Below are positions 12,591 through 22,563 of a stretch of DNA of 64,000 nt, piece after piece; position 1 is the stretch's first letter; the number at the start of each line of letters is the position of its first letter. The stretch lies in NCBI GenBank assembly GCA_951799445.1, contig OX637288.1, forward strand, positions 31,785,288-31,849,287, read 5' to 3'. The notes beneath the pieces were generated by a model that made no database searches, had not been told where the DNA came from, and saw only the letters and a list, made by a program, of their open reading frames with translations. The stretch comes from Pseudisothecium myosuroides (lineage: Eukaryota; Streptophyta; Bryopsida; Hypnales; Lembophyllaceae). A program made the translations under genes and the position numbers.

Positions 12591-13061
12591 GAGCCTTCAA
12601 CATGAAAATTTTAATATTTTTATTGTAATAATGTTTACAGATCTATCTCCAAACATACAGTCACAACATACCACATGCTTTATGCTTTACGTTATATAGA
12701 GGTAACAGTTCAACCACAAGTGACACAAAGCAAGTATTAGAGCTAAACTTAGCCAATGATCAAATGAGGTTTATAACTAAATTCCTCCAAGCATCCAAGG
12801 GGGAAATTATCCTTTCTCATTGGAGGAAGAATCAAAGTTGAGTGACAATATTATGAAATAACCCTTTAAAGATTTCAAATTTTTTCTAATAAATCATTTT
12901 AATTGTGATAAATACAATGTAAATGCAAAACAATCCATATTATATAATTGAGTGAAGAACATTATATACATTTAAACTAAAAGATACTAAAGATACTAAA
13001 GATACACTTTTAAGTTTTAATCCAATATACATTTTGATAAAAATTCTTCAAAGTTGTTTAA

Positions 13062-13561
13062 CCCTGTAAGGACGTGGGGGGTGACCCTGGAAATCATGCA
13101 TTGTATAACCGTGAGAGTCATTGGAATAAAAAAATCCAAAAGTACTCATTGGAAGTCAAGCTACTGTAGATGTTCTCCACTTTCCACAAAAAACTCCAAG
13201 GATGAATAGTTGTAGATCTGTCCTACATTGGAGAATCCCTTGTCATTCATCGGACACTTATGGTCCGCGGCGTCTTTACTGGGTTAAAAATATAAAGCCA
13301 AAATGTAATCATTTTCATCTTTAAACCTTTCGTACTTTAACTTCTTTAATATGGATAAGGAATAGTAAAATTCAAGGAGCTTTTTTAATTTTTAACCAAA
13401 AAATTTGTCATTCATCCAAAGTAATGCTTGACATTCAGAAAACACATTTCTTGCATGATGAATTTGAGGAAATTGAAGATAATGGTATATGTATTTATAA
13501 AGGCATAAGCAAAAGTATGCAAAAATTCAAGAAAGAATTCAGGCTCTACGGGGTTACAGGG
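13062..13561. mobile_element. piggyBac-like element (copy 4)
   Basis: The left side is TTAA (13058-13061) then CCCTGTAAGGACG. The right side reads GGGGTTACAGGG then TTGA, one change from TTAA. The interior segments CCGTGAGAGTCATTGG and AAAAGTACTCATTGGA are shared with copies 1 and 2. Length is 500 bp with no coding capacity. Confidence 0.6.
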
Positions 13562-13667
13562 TTGAACAGAATTTCAAATTAAATTAACAATCTCGAAAGG
13601 AAAATAAACCCATCATATCTGTACAACGACACATGATGTACACGCCCAAAGCGACTTGCGCTCTAAC

Positions 13668-15130
13668 TTAGCGATAATCTGTGCGGCGACGCAGCTTATG
13701 AAGCGCGGAAGCCGCCACTAGAGTCGACAGGGCGAGAAACACCCAACCGGCGTACGAAGCGATGAGCGCGCCTCCCACGCGGTGACAGAAGGTCCTCACC
13801 ACGCCGCACTGCGACGCCCATCCCGCGTTCGACTGCCCCTTGTACCCGATCCACGCAATCGTCGTGGCGGACGCAGCAGCGGACATCAACGCATTCGCCA
13901 ACAGGAAATCCACCAGGAACGTCAGCCACGTGATGGGGGTGACGCTCAATGGGCCATGACGAAAGCAGATGCCGAATAAGGACGCGATGGCGGCGAGGAT
14001 GGAGTAGGCGCACACCACCGCATTCGCCACCAAAAACCACCTGCCACAAAGGAAATTCACACCAACTCACACCATCAATTCTTGCTCTGTTGCAATATTC
14101 CAGGAACATGAATACATAACTTCATGGTCGTTTAGAGGCGGGGTTCGATTTAGAGCGTATCAGTCAAGAGCTAAAGGTCTAGAAACGCATAGATCTGAGA
14201 ACGTGTTCGTGTATGTTTCATAATGTGTTAATTTCTTCAAATTTGTCCATTATTACGGATATGACAATCTTGACTTCAACCATTTGCAGGCTAGATGTAT
14301 GTGTAGCTGGTCACTATGTATCAATCAAACAATAGGTAGATTCATCTTCAAAGATGGTGCAAGTGAACTCTTATAACATGACACTCGATCCTCTTTGAAG
14401 CTTTCTTTACAACAATTTCGACCTGAGGAAAATCAGAAGACGTCAATTTCGTTAAATTGGCAATATTCCACATACCAAAATTTGTTCACAACAACTAATT
14501 TCAGGTCACAAACTACAGGGAGATCGTTGTAGAAATAAAAATTCCTCATGATAGGAGTTACCCTTACGAAAACTTAGAAATTTTCCAAATCGTTTGAGCA
14601 CAAAATTAGTTGTATAGTAACTCGATCAACTCTGGAGCCTGATAGTGGAAAAAGAACATCCTCATAGCACTTATTATTTTCCACAACCAAGTTCCAGATT
14701 TGATCGAGTTGCCAAACAACTAGTTTTAGACTAGCCTGCACACTTGTAAACTGTCATAGACAGGGAGCACACTTGTTACACATTCAATCTACGTGTCAGA
14801 CCTGTCGTGGGAGACAGCAGGCACGAGGTCAGCAAACTGAGCCAAGCCTAGAAAGGCCTTATTAAAGAGGGATCGGCGAACGTACTTGAAAGAGCCAAAA
14901 TCTCGCCAGCGAGCTCGGGAAAGCACCCCACCAGGACCACGGAACGACTGGTTGGATTTCAGGATGGTGACAATGGCCGCAGCCGTCGCCAACGCCGTCA
15001 ACACGCGCAGAATGAAATCGACGCAGTGATGCACCCGGTGCGCTCGCCGCGGCGCTTCATGGACCGGCACGCCAGGAGCGCCGTTGTTGTACTTGGTACC
15101 GGTGCCATCATACGGCGCCGCGGTGGCCAT
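13668..15130 (-). CDS. CASP-like four-transmembrane protein
   Basis: There are two exons, 15130-14886 and 14040-13668, joined in phase across a GTACGT...GGCAG intron, giving 205 aa. Four hydrophobic segments fall at about 36-57, 83-105, 115-142 and 168-192. Family landmarks are visible: an arginine in the first helix (R42), the W/[12 protein letters not shown] start of helix 2, and an aspartate in helix 3 (D126, [10 protein letters not shown]). Two loop cysteines (C160, C167) precede the VGGALIASY helix 4, and the C-terminus is short and basic. CASP and CASP-like proteins form plasma-membrane scaffolds; in flowering plants CASPs organise the Casparian strip. In a plant without a true endodermis the role would be a general membrane domain. 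The start is the first ATG of the frame. The 5' side carries a 122-bp tandem array. Confidence 0.9.
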
Positions 15131-15546
15131 CTCAAGATCTTCTTTAAATCTTCACCCTCAGCTACGTACTTCCTCTGCTGCCATAACACAGACACTCAAA
15201 TCAGCAATCAACATTTTCGGTACATGACACTGGAAACCTGATCCCGTCTTCGGTACCCACCCCTGTTACACCACAGCTAGTACTCAGCTCTTCCAACACA
15301 CTTGGTTAGCTTTAATTCCGACTACAATAGTATTTTGGGTGTACACCGCTCTTGAAATGTGCAATTTTGGAAAATTTTCTGCACTTCTGAATGGAACATA
15401 CATGAGGTGTCTCCTCAGCTGCGTGCACTAGCTATCGATCTATGTAGACAAACTAAGCTAGCTCCCAGTGTTTGAAAGAAATCATCATTCTGTGGTACGG
15501 TACAAAGTGGAGTGACTACTAAGCTCACGGCAACTTAACCGGCAGC
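15131..15546 (-). promoter_or_regulatory. Leader and proximal promoter of the CASP-like gene
   Basis: This is the non-coding stretch between the CASP-like ATG and the tandem array. No TATA box or defined element can be supported by eye. Confidence 0.3.
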
Positions 15547-16165
15547 GCGTACTGTGTACTGTACACAGCAAAATACACTGGACAGTGTTCCCTCTCTTGT
15601 GTGATTTTGCAGTGCCTACACAATCAACTTGAATTCGACCACAACATCCTAGTGGAAAATTCAGTGACGCGTACTGTGTTTTGTACACAGCAGAATACAC
15701 TGGAGAGTGTTCCCTCTCTTGTGTGATTTTGCAGTGCCTACACAATCAACTTGAATTCGACCACAACATCCTAGTGGAAAATTCAGTGACGCGTACTGTG
15801 TTTTGTACACAGCAGAATACACTGGAGAGTGTTCCCTCTCCTGTGTGATTTTGCAGTGCCTACACAATCAACTTGAATTCGACCACAACATCCTAGTGGA
15901 AAATTCAGTGACGCGTACTGTGTTTTGTACACAGCAGAATACACTGGAGAGTGTTCCCTCTCTTGTGTAATCTTGCAGTGCCTTCACAATCAACTTGAAT
16001 TCGACCACAACATCGATCTTAGTGGAAATTTCAGTGACGCGTACTGCGTACTGTACACAACAAAGCACAGTAGAGAGTGTTCCCTCTTGCGTGACCTTGC
16101 AGTGCCTACACAATCAACTTGAATTCGACCATAACATCGATCCTAGTGGAGAATCCAGTGACGAG
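15547..16165. repeat. Tandem array, five ~122-bp units
   Basis: GTACTG-starting units begin at about 15549, 15671, 15793, 15915 and 16041 (periods 122, 122, 122, 126). Each contains an imperfect palindrome of the TGTGTTTTGTACACA type, a TACACTGGAGAGTGTTCC block, and CAATCAACTTGAATTCGACC. The inner units are nearly identical and the outer ones are diverged. The unit is not a multiple of three, so the similar minus-strand open frames over it are by-products. It lies 420-1035 bp upstream of the CASP-like start codon. Confidence 0.9.
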
Positions 16166-16790
16166 CTCTTCAACTGGCTAGCTTACCTGAGATTTGGGTC
16201 GCGAGAGGGCCGGCGCGAGGAGGAGCAGGGAGCTGCTGCAAACTGATAAGTTGGGCATGAAGCTCAAGACCTTGCTGAGGATGATGTATATACGAGGATA
16301 GAAAATTGCAGAGAACGCGGTAGTAGGATGGGACTGTCTGAACACTTTGAGCTTTGTGGCTTCAGAAAGTGGGTGGCACGTGGAGAACGCGTCGACCTTA
16401 CCGCCGCATTTTTGCCACCTGGATAAGGATGCTACGTGGCTAAATGTCAGAGAAACTCCCGCCACCTCACAGCAAGTATTGTCCGTTGGATTGGTGGATT
16501 AACGGTGATACTCGCTGTTGCATGATGCACTCACCGACCAGCGCCAACACCAATGCGCTTGTTAGGCAGTCCCGGATTGGGGGAATGGAAAACTTTGTGA
16601 CTTTCTTCAATGCAGGGAAGCAACTACGAACTTCAAGTTGGTGTTGGTGAAGTCGGTCTTCACTCTTCACCACCCGTGTGAGATATTGGGCATGACATCT
16701 GTTTTTGTGCGCGAATAAGGGAACTTGATTGTACGTAAAGAAAGTGCACCCAAGGTATAGAACTATCAAATTCCTTTTGCACCCACTTTT
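16166..16790. other. Spacer, no gene seen
   Basis: Base composition is balanced and the open frames are short (95-109 codons, minus strand). I do not recognise them and do not call a gene. Confidence 0.4.
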
Positions 16791-17220
16791 TGTCAAATAG
16801 GTGTCTATTGAAGTGTCATTGAAAGGACTTTAAACATGTTGCTTTGAATGGCTCCTACTTTACAGATGGAGCTTCAGGGTTACAAAGTTTTTTTGTCAAA
16901 TAGGTACAGTCTATTGGAATGTTGTTAATATGACTTTGAACAAAATGTTCGACGCTTTGAATGGCTCCTGAAGTCGGTGAATAGAGCTTCATGGTTGCAA
17001 AGCCTTTTGGTCAAAGAGGTATCTATTGGAGTATCATTAGTATGATTTCAAATTGTTCACTTTGATTGGCTCCTACTTTATAAACTAATGGTGCTTCATG
17101 GTTGCCGAAGGCTTTTTGTCAAATAGGTGTCTTTTGAAGTGTCATTAGTATGACTTCAAATTGTTCGCTTTCAATGGCTCCTACTTTATAAATGGAGCAT
17201 TATGGTTGCAAAGTAACAAG
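16791..17220. repeat. Degenerate tandem repeat, four ~103-115-bp units
   Basis: Units begin with TGTCAAATAGGT (about 16791, 16894, 17009, 17117). They contain TTTGAATGGCTCCTACTTTA and GGAGCTTCATGGTTGCAAAG. The copies are clearly related but diverged. Confidence 0.75.
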
Positions 17221-18346
17221 TTTGTAGTGAATGACTTTGGGTCTTTTATAAAGTGCTTCAAGGTGCACTTATTGAACACTTTGAAGTTTCTTCCAGTCTT
17301 AATTTACACAAAATGCAAAAAACTCTCATAATTTATCATTTTTTTTAATATCAATGATTTCTATTTGATTGCAGAGTTTACAATTCATTTAAATCACTCC
17401 TTGGTGAGAAGTGAATAAGGTATGTGACAAAGACTTTCTACATCTACAGCTTCTCATTTGTCAAGTGTTGCAGTAGGAGATGCGTAGCTTTGGAAGTGAC
17501 GTGGAATTGTTATAGTAATAGATTAATCGACATACATTTCTGAAATAACTTCAATGCCACTAATATATAGTTGACAACTTCTAACTTCTCACCATGGTGG
17601 AAAATGCAAATTTCTAAAAATAAGATTTGCATTCTATTTGTCTAAATAGTATTACTCTTCCAAGAATGACTATTGAATGAATGCTACATAGTCATTCCTT
17701 GTTGGGATATCTCTTGCAACCTTTATACAACTTTGTGCAAGGAACAAGGTTTTAGTTCCTCTTTTTTTTTTATACAAACATGAGAATGGTGAATATTCAA
17801 TTCCATTACAAACAGTTTGAAGCTCACATACATTCTCATGTGCATATACTTGTTGTAACTACTAGTTAATACTTAATACAAGGTAGATGCCAAAAAATTC
17901 TCATCTACAAATAGTTGGATTGACGTAACTACAGTAGATTAGATAAGTTTTTCTTGAGTAGCAAGGCCATTTATTTCAACCTCGGGGGTGATGACACATT
18001 TTATGTGTCCACTACCTCTCGCATTGCTTGCGGGAGGAAGGTGGGGGAAAAAAGGGGCACATCATGACCTTCTGAGTGGCTTCCTTTACTCCCTCTGAAA
18101 AAACTCGCACTATCTAACTTGAGAATAATTAAATGAACAACCTCAACATCCTCATTCGCATGAATTGCATTAGTTTGAACATTACATAGATTGATGTGGA
18201 TATGCATATGAGGTGGATTCAAAATTTCAAAGAATAGTAGAAATACAAAAACTTCATGTGAAAATGACTAACAAGTAATTTTTAATAAAAGTATAGTAGT
18301 ATTTCCTTGCAGAATTGTAGATATGCATACAAATCAATCATAGATC
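17221..18346. other. AT-rich spacer, no gene seen
   Basis: Nothing coding or structured was recognised. A 73-codon minus-strand frame at 18001-18222 has no known relatives that I can see. Confidence 0.45.
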
Positions 18347-18415
18347 AATTATGGATTAGTTAATTATGGATTAGTCAATTATGGATTAGTTAATTATGAA
18401 GTAGTCAATTATATA
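18347..18415. repeat. 15-bp tandem repeat (AATTATGGATTAGTY)
   Basis: Four to five consecutive units of AATTATGGATTAGTT/C, the last ones degenerate, are followed by looser TAGT-rich sequence up to about 18510. Confidence 0.7.
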
Positions 18416-18792
18416 TCAATTATGGTTGTAGAATAGTGATAGAGTAGTTGTACAATAGTTAGACAATAATTGTATAATAGTCACACTGTAGTCATTTAAT
18501 AGTCGGCATAAATTAGGTATTGAATAGTTGTTGTGCAATTATGGAATACTTTGTGTCATGAAAGCCATTAGTTTCATCTGCAATTGCTGGAGATGAATGC
18601 TGTGGATTTTGTCTCTTTCATTCAAAGTTACGGTCATGTTAGTTGCCCTCTCTCAAGTTCAGTACTTTACATTTTTTTGTTTTTTGTTGTTGTTTTTGTT
18701 TTTGCATCTTGTTTTTGCCTTGATATTTCAAGGTTAGAATTTATTTCAACCAAGTCTTTGTTGTAACTATTGCCTCCCAACTCCCAAGTGTA

Positions 18793-18987
18793 TAGTAGAA
18801 CCTCTCTTAGTGCATACTATCTTAGTGCATAGTATGTAGTAAGAGACGTTGTACTATTTGTCAACAGTAGTTGAAGGCCCCATAATGAGAGGCCATGTTA
18901 GTCAAAGTTCAGTATAGAACCTCTCCAACTGCATAAACCTCTCTTAGTGCATAGTCTTGGCACTATACACTAAGAGAGGTTCTACTG
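18793..18987. mobile_element. pogo/Tc1-like MITE in a TA target (second copy)
   Basis: The left end is TAGTAGAACCTCTCTTAGTG. The right end on the other strand is CAGTAGAACCTCTCTTAGTG. TA flanks both (18791-18792 and 18988-18989). Internal copies of AACCTCTC...TTAGTGCATAGT occur near 18925-18955. Ends match the 6685-6868 element. Length is 195 bp and it is non-coding. Confidence 0.75.
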
Positions 18988-19033
18988 TATTAGTATCTTG
19001 TTTTTTTTGGTTTTGGCTCTTGTTTTCTTTATA

Positions 19034-19185
19034 ATGGGCAATTTCATTAAAATGGTGGTATTCCGAGTGCTACTTTGACGGTGTGCCATTTTCACCATCT
19101 AGGACATGTATAGATTTAGAATGGCTGTTCTGAATTGTTCTAGGCCATTTAAAAAAAATATCACCATTTTAATGAAATTGCCCAT
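19034..19185. mobile_element. TA-flanked MITE, TIR ATGGGCAATTTCATTAAAAT
   Basis: The terminal repeats pair almost perfectly over about 27 bp (left from 19034, right ending 19185). TA stands on both sides (19032-19033 and 19186-19187). Length is 152 bp and it is non-coding. The superfamily is not clear; TA targeting fits a Tc1/mariner type. Confidence 0.7.
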
Positions 19186-19189
19186 TATT

Positions 19190-22100
19190 CCTTTAAGGAC
19201 TAAGAAGCCCAAATTGGGCTTTAGTGCTTTACATTTTTTGAGCAATTTTGAAGAGTCTATATGGGGATTTTTTATTTATTTTAATTATTATTATTTTTAG
19301 ACCAATGCATGCAATGTTCTTCACTCAAGCTAATGATATACTAAAATTTTCCATTTAAATTATACTTTCTTCAATATGATCAATCAAAGTTTGTAACTTA
19401 AAATCATGAATTCTTAGTACGTAAAAGGTTATACAACTTTATCATATTCCTTCTTTTCAAATTGTGATTGCAATACTCTGTAGCTTAATTTGCGCCTATG
19501 TTGCTTGCCATCCAACGATTATATTTTTTTTCACTTTCATTGATATGGCTTGCATTTGATTCCTTCTACCAATCTTATTTGGGATCTTGCACTTGCATTG
19601 ATGAAAGCTTGTAAATCACTTGGTTTACCTTGAAAATTGTAACTACCTTCTTCTTGTCTTGCAATAAACTTCTAAGGCTTTGATTTTGTAAATGTATATA
19701 AACACCAAATGAGAGAATTGAAGAAAATACACTTCTAATAGGGGATAAGAAGTTCAAAGAATGGGCTTTGCATCAAGTGAGTTTTGTAGTTGAAGGTGAT
19801 TGTTGCATTATTTTTGATATTTTGTGATGTTTTTTTCATTAGAGAGGCATTGTTCATTTTCAATGGGCCAAGAGGCAAAAGGAGTTTGTGGCACAAAGAC
19901 AATAAGTGGCTTGAGGGAGCACAATTCTACTTGCTTGCCATGTCTAGTTGTAGGGGCAGAAATTAAATAAATTGTTGTATTTTCATATGTGTATGCAAAT
20001 AGATCTTCAAATTCAATTAGCAGATGGTGATGCAATTTTGTCATTCTACATACTACTTGGAGGTAGTGTATTGTCTCATTTTGCTTGGCAATTAGGAAAC
20101 ATTATACAAATCCTTGTTAACAAATTTATTGTTTTCACAAGTATGAAAGTAGAAGTGGTCCTGGTTTTGTTTTTTATAGTTGGTCAATTGGACTTCTGGA
20201 TAGATATTGTGTCGTTGAAGTTGTATAACAATCAGTTTGCAGCTAGGAGTCAACTAGTCAAGTGTTGGACAATGGTAGTTACCTTGCAATCATATTTTGT
20301 AATGCTTACATACATGTGCATCCATAATGCAACTGATGAATGATAAAGAAATGACGATGAAGTTGTTTTTCTGCTATTGCTATGCAACTGCACTTGACCT
20401 CAAATAACTAGTAAATACTATGGTAATGATATGACTAAGAGATGACTCATAAATAACTAGAATGCAACTACATCCAAATTGGCTCTGAAATTGATTAAAA
20501 AAAACAAAGTCTATTTGTAAAATGAAATCCTACTTAGCTTTTATGAATCCATATGGTGGTGAATCAATAATAAAATGTCACATAGCAAAAATGATTTACA
20601 TAACAATCATATATCAGTCATATATTGGTCATAGACTAATAGGCCATAAAATTATACAACTAGCATGATTGTCGTATTACAAGGAAAGTGAACTTGTTGG
20701 AGGCAATGTTGATAGTATAGACCTAGTAGAAGGCGACACATCAATATCCACCTAAGCAAAGTCCATTGATGAATAAATTAGTTGGACATTTTTTGGACAT
20801 TGCATGAATAGAATTTTCAAAGTGCTAAAGTAGGTGCTTCTAAAATTGATCCTGGACTTTCATGAATAGAAGTTGTACATACTAGGCAAGAACTTGAAGG
20901 AGAAGGTTCCATAAGAGGATAATAAATAGGGATAATTACTATGAAGTGTTTGACTAGCACCTAAAATAAACCCAAAAAGGGTTTGAAAATGTTTTTAGTT
21001 ATTGAGCTATAAAAGCTTTTTGTTAGGGCTTGTTTATATATATGTTCATTCAATTACTACAAGACTTTAAATAGTGCAAGATTCCTTGTACTAATTTGAA
21101 TAATTTTGGATGAATGTGATCTACTTAATGTGAGCCTTTCCATTAGATGCAAATGAAAGTTAGATGGAAGTTGGATCAATTAAATGGAAGTAGATGAAAT
21201 GGATCAAAACTGGATGAAAGGCCAATAAAAATCACAATATTTGAGAAAATATTGAAAATAGTGTAGACCATACTATATTGAATTTATCTAAAATAAATAT
21301 ATTAGTATATCCTAGAAATTCTTATGATTCAATCATTCAATAATTGAATTATTATCTTTAAGTACTCAAAAGAGGAATTTCTTATACTCTCATAGAATGC
21401 AAATTTTGACCACAATATTAAGGACCGAAGTAAGAATTTCAAAGTGATGAAAATAAAGAACTTCAAACTTGAAACTACGCTCACATAAATAGAATTTGCA
21501 TGTTTGCATGTTTTATATAAGAATGTTTAGGGATAATTAAGTCATAATTAGGTGCAATTACTTTAATTGATCTTATTTTGGATCCTTTAATTCCCAATGG
21601 TAGTTATGGTACCCCATTCAAAAATTGCAATGATTTTTGAAAATATCCTTTTATATTTAACCCAAAGCTCTTGAGAGTCGAACTTTGCTCAACGAGTGCC
21701 CTTTACTCTCCAAAGAATGTACTCATCATCCATCAAGGCTTTCCAAACATTGTACTAGTTGCATAATTCTAGAACAATGTGGATCACTGGATCCACATAA
21801 ATACATTAGTAATTTCTATAAATAATAATTTGGAAACATGTCACGTCAAAAAACACATCATCTGCAATTTAAAGAGTGATGTCCAATAAAAGAACTCAAA
21901 ACATCACATCGTCTGTAATTCTAAGAGTGATGTTCAATAAAGAACTCCATAAATAGAATTGCTAAATTTCATTACTACTAAAAATTATATTTTTGGAATT
22001 TTGCAAATTAGAAATCCAAGACCACAAATCATATTGAAACTGTCATTATTAGATATATAATTAATTATAGAAACAGGCTTCAAATAATATTTATAAATAC

Positions 22101-22206
22101 TGGTGACTGCAAGTCTGCAACTGTAACTTTAAATGTAAAGAATTATTCCATGCATCAAAACCTACTTCTCTTCAGAAATCAACACCAAATTAGTTCTCAA
22201 AGTTGT
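19190..22206. other. AT-rich spacer with one small duplication
   Basis: There is no gene I can support. A ~50-bp direct duplication sits at about 21851-21950 (CATCATCTGCAATTTAAAGA and CATCGTCTGTAATTCTAAGA types). A 123-codon + frame at 19972-20343 has hydrophobic stretches but no recognisable family. Confidence 0.45.
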
Positions 22207-22563
22207 TTATAATACACACGTACCAAACTGCAAATCCAGAGACGAGTCGGGGCAAATTCGGGGTAAATGAAAGTTAATCTGGGCTAATGTTACATGCACA
22301 GCTCCCTTGCCCTCGAAAGAAGAGCACAAACCAAGCCTCTTGGCAGAAGAATGTACAGTGAAGCTCGTCCCATGAGGGGCAGAATCAACGTATAAATTCT
22401 TTGAAACAATCCAACCTGGGAAGCAAATAGGCAGGAGCTCACCCATAAGTTTGTTGAATTCCAACTCCCCTCCCAAAGATCCAAAACCTAGAAAAAATTA
22501 CAAGCACCAACGTGCCTGTAGGTTAATCAAAAGCTACATGTACAGTGTGCGACGCGCCACAAA
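22207..22563 (-). other. 3' flank / probable 3' UTR of EAF1
   Basis: This lies directly downstream of the EAF1 stop, with balanced composition that turns AT-rich below 22200. An 89-codon minus-strand frame here is not recognised and most likely lies in the 3' UTR. Confidence 0.4.

Noticed and set aside
15485..16122. Repeated MCRHCKITQE-type peptides on the minus strand
   Set aside because: They come from the 122-bp tandem repeat, which is not a multiple of three and has stops.
15547..16165. CRISPR-like array
   Set aside because: Units are 122 bp tandem copies with no short repeat/unique spacer pattern, in a plant nuclear context.
19972..20343. 123-codon + strand frame with hydrophobic stretches
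   Set aside because: No family recognised, AT-driven composition, no gene context.
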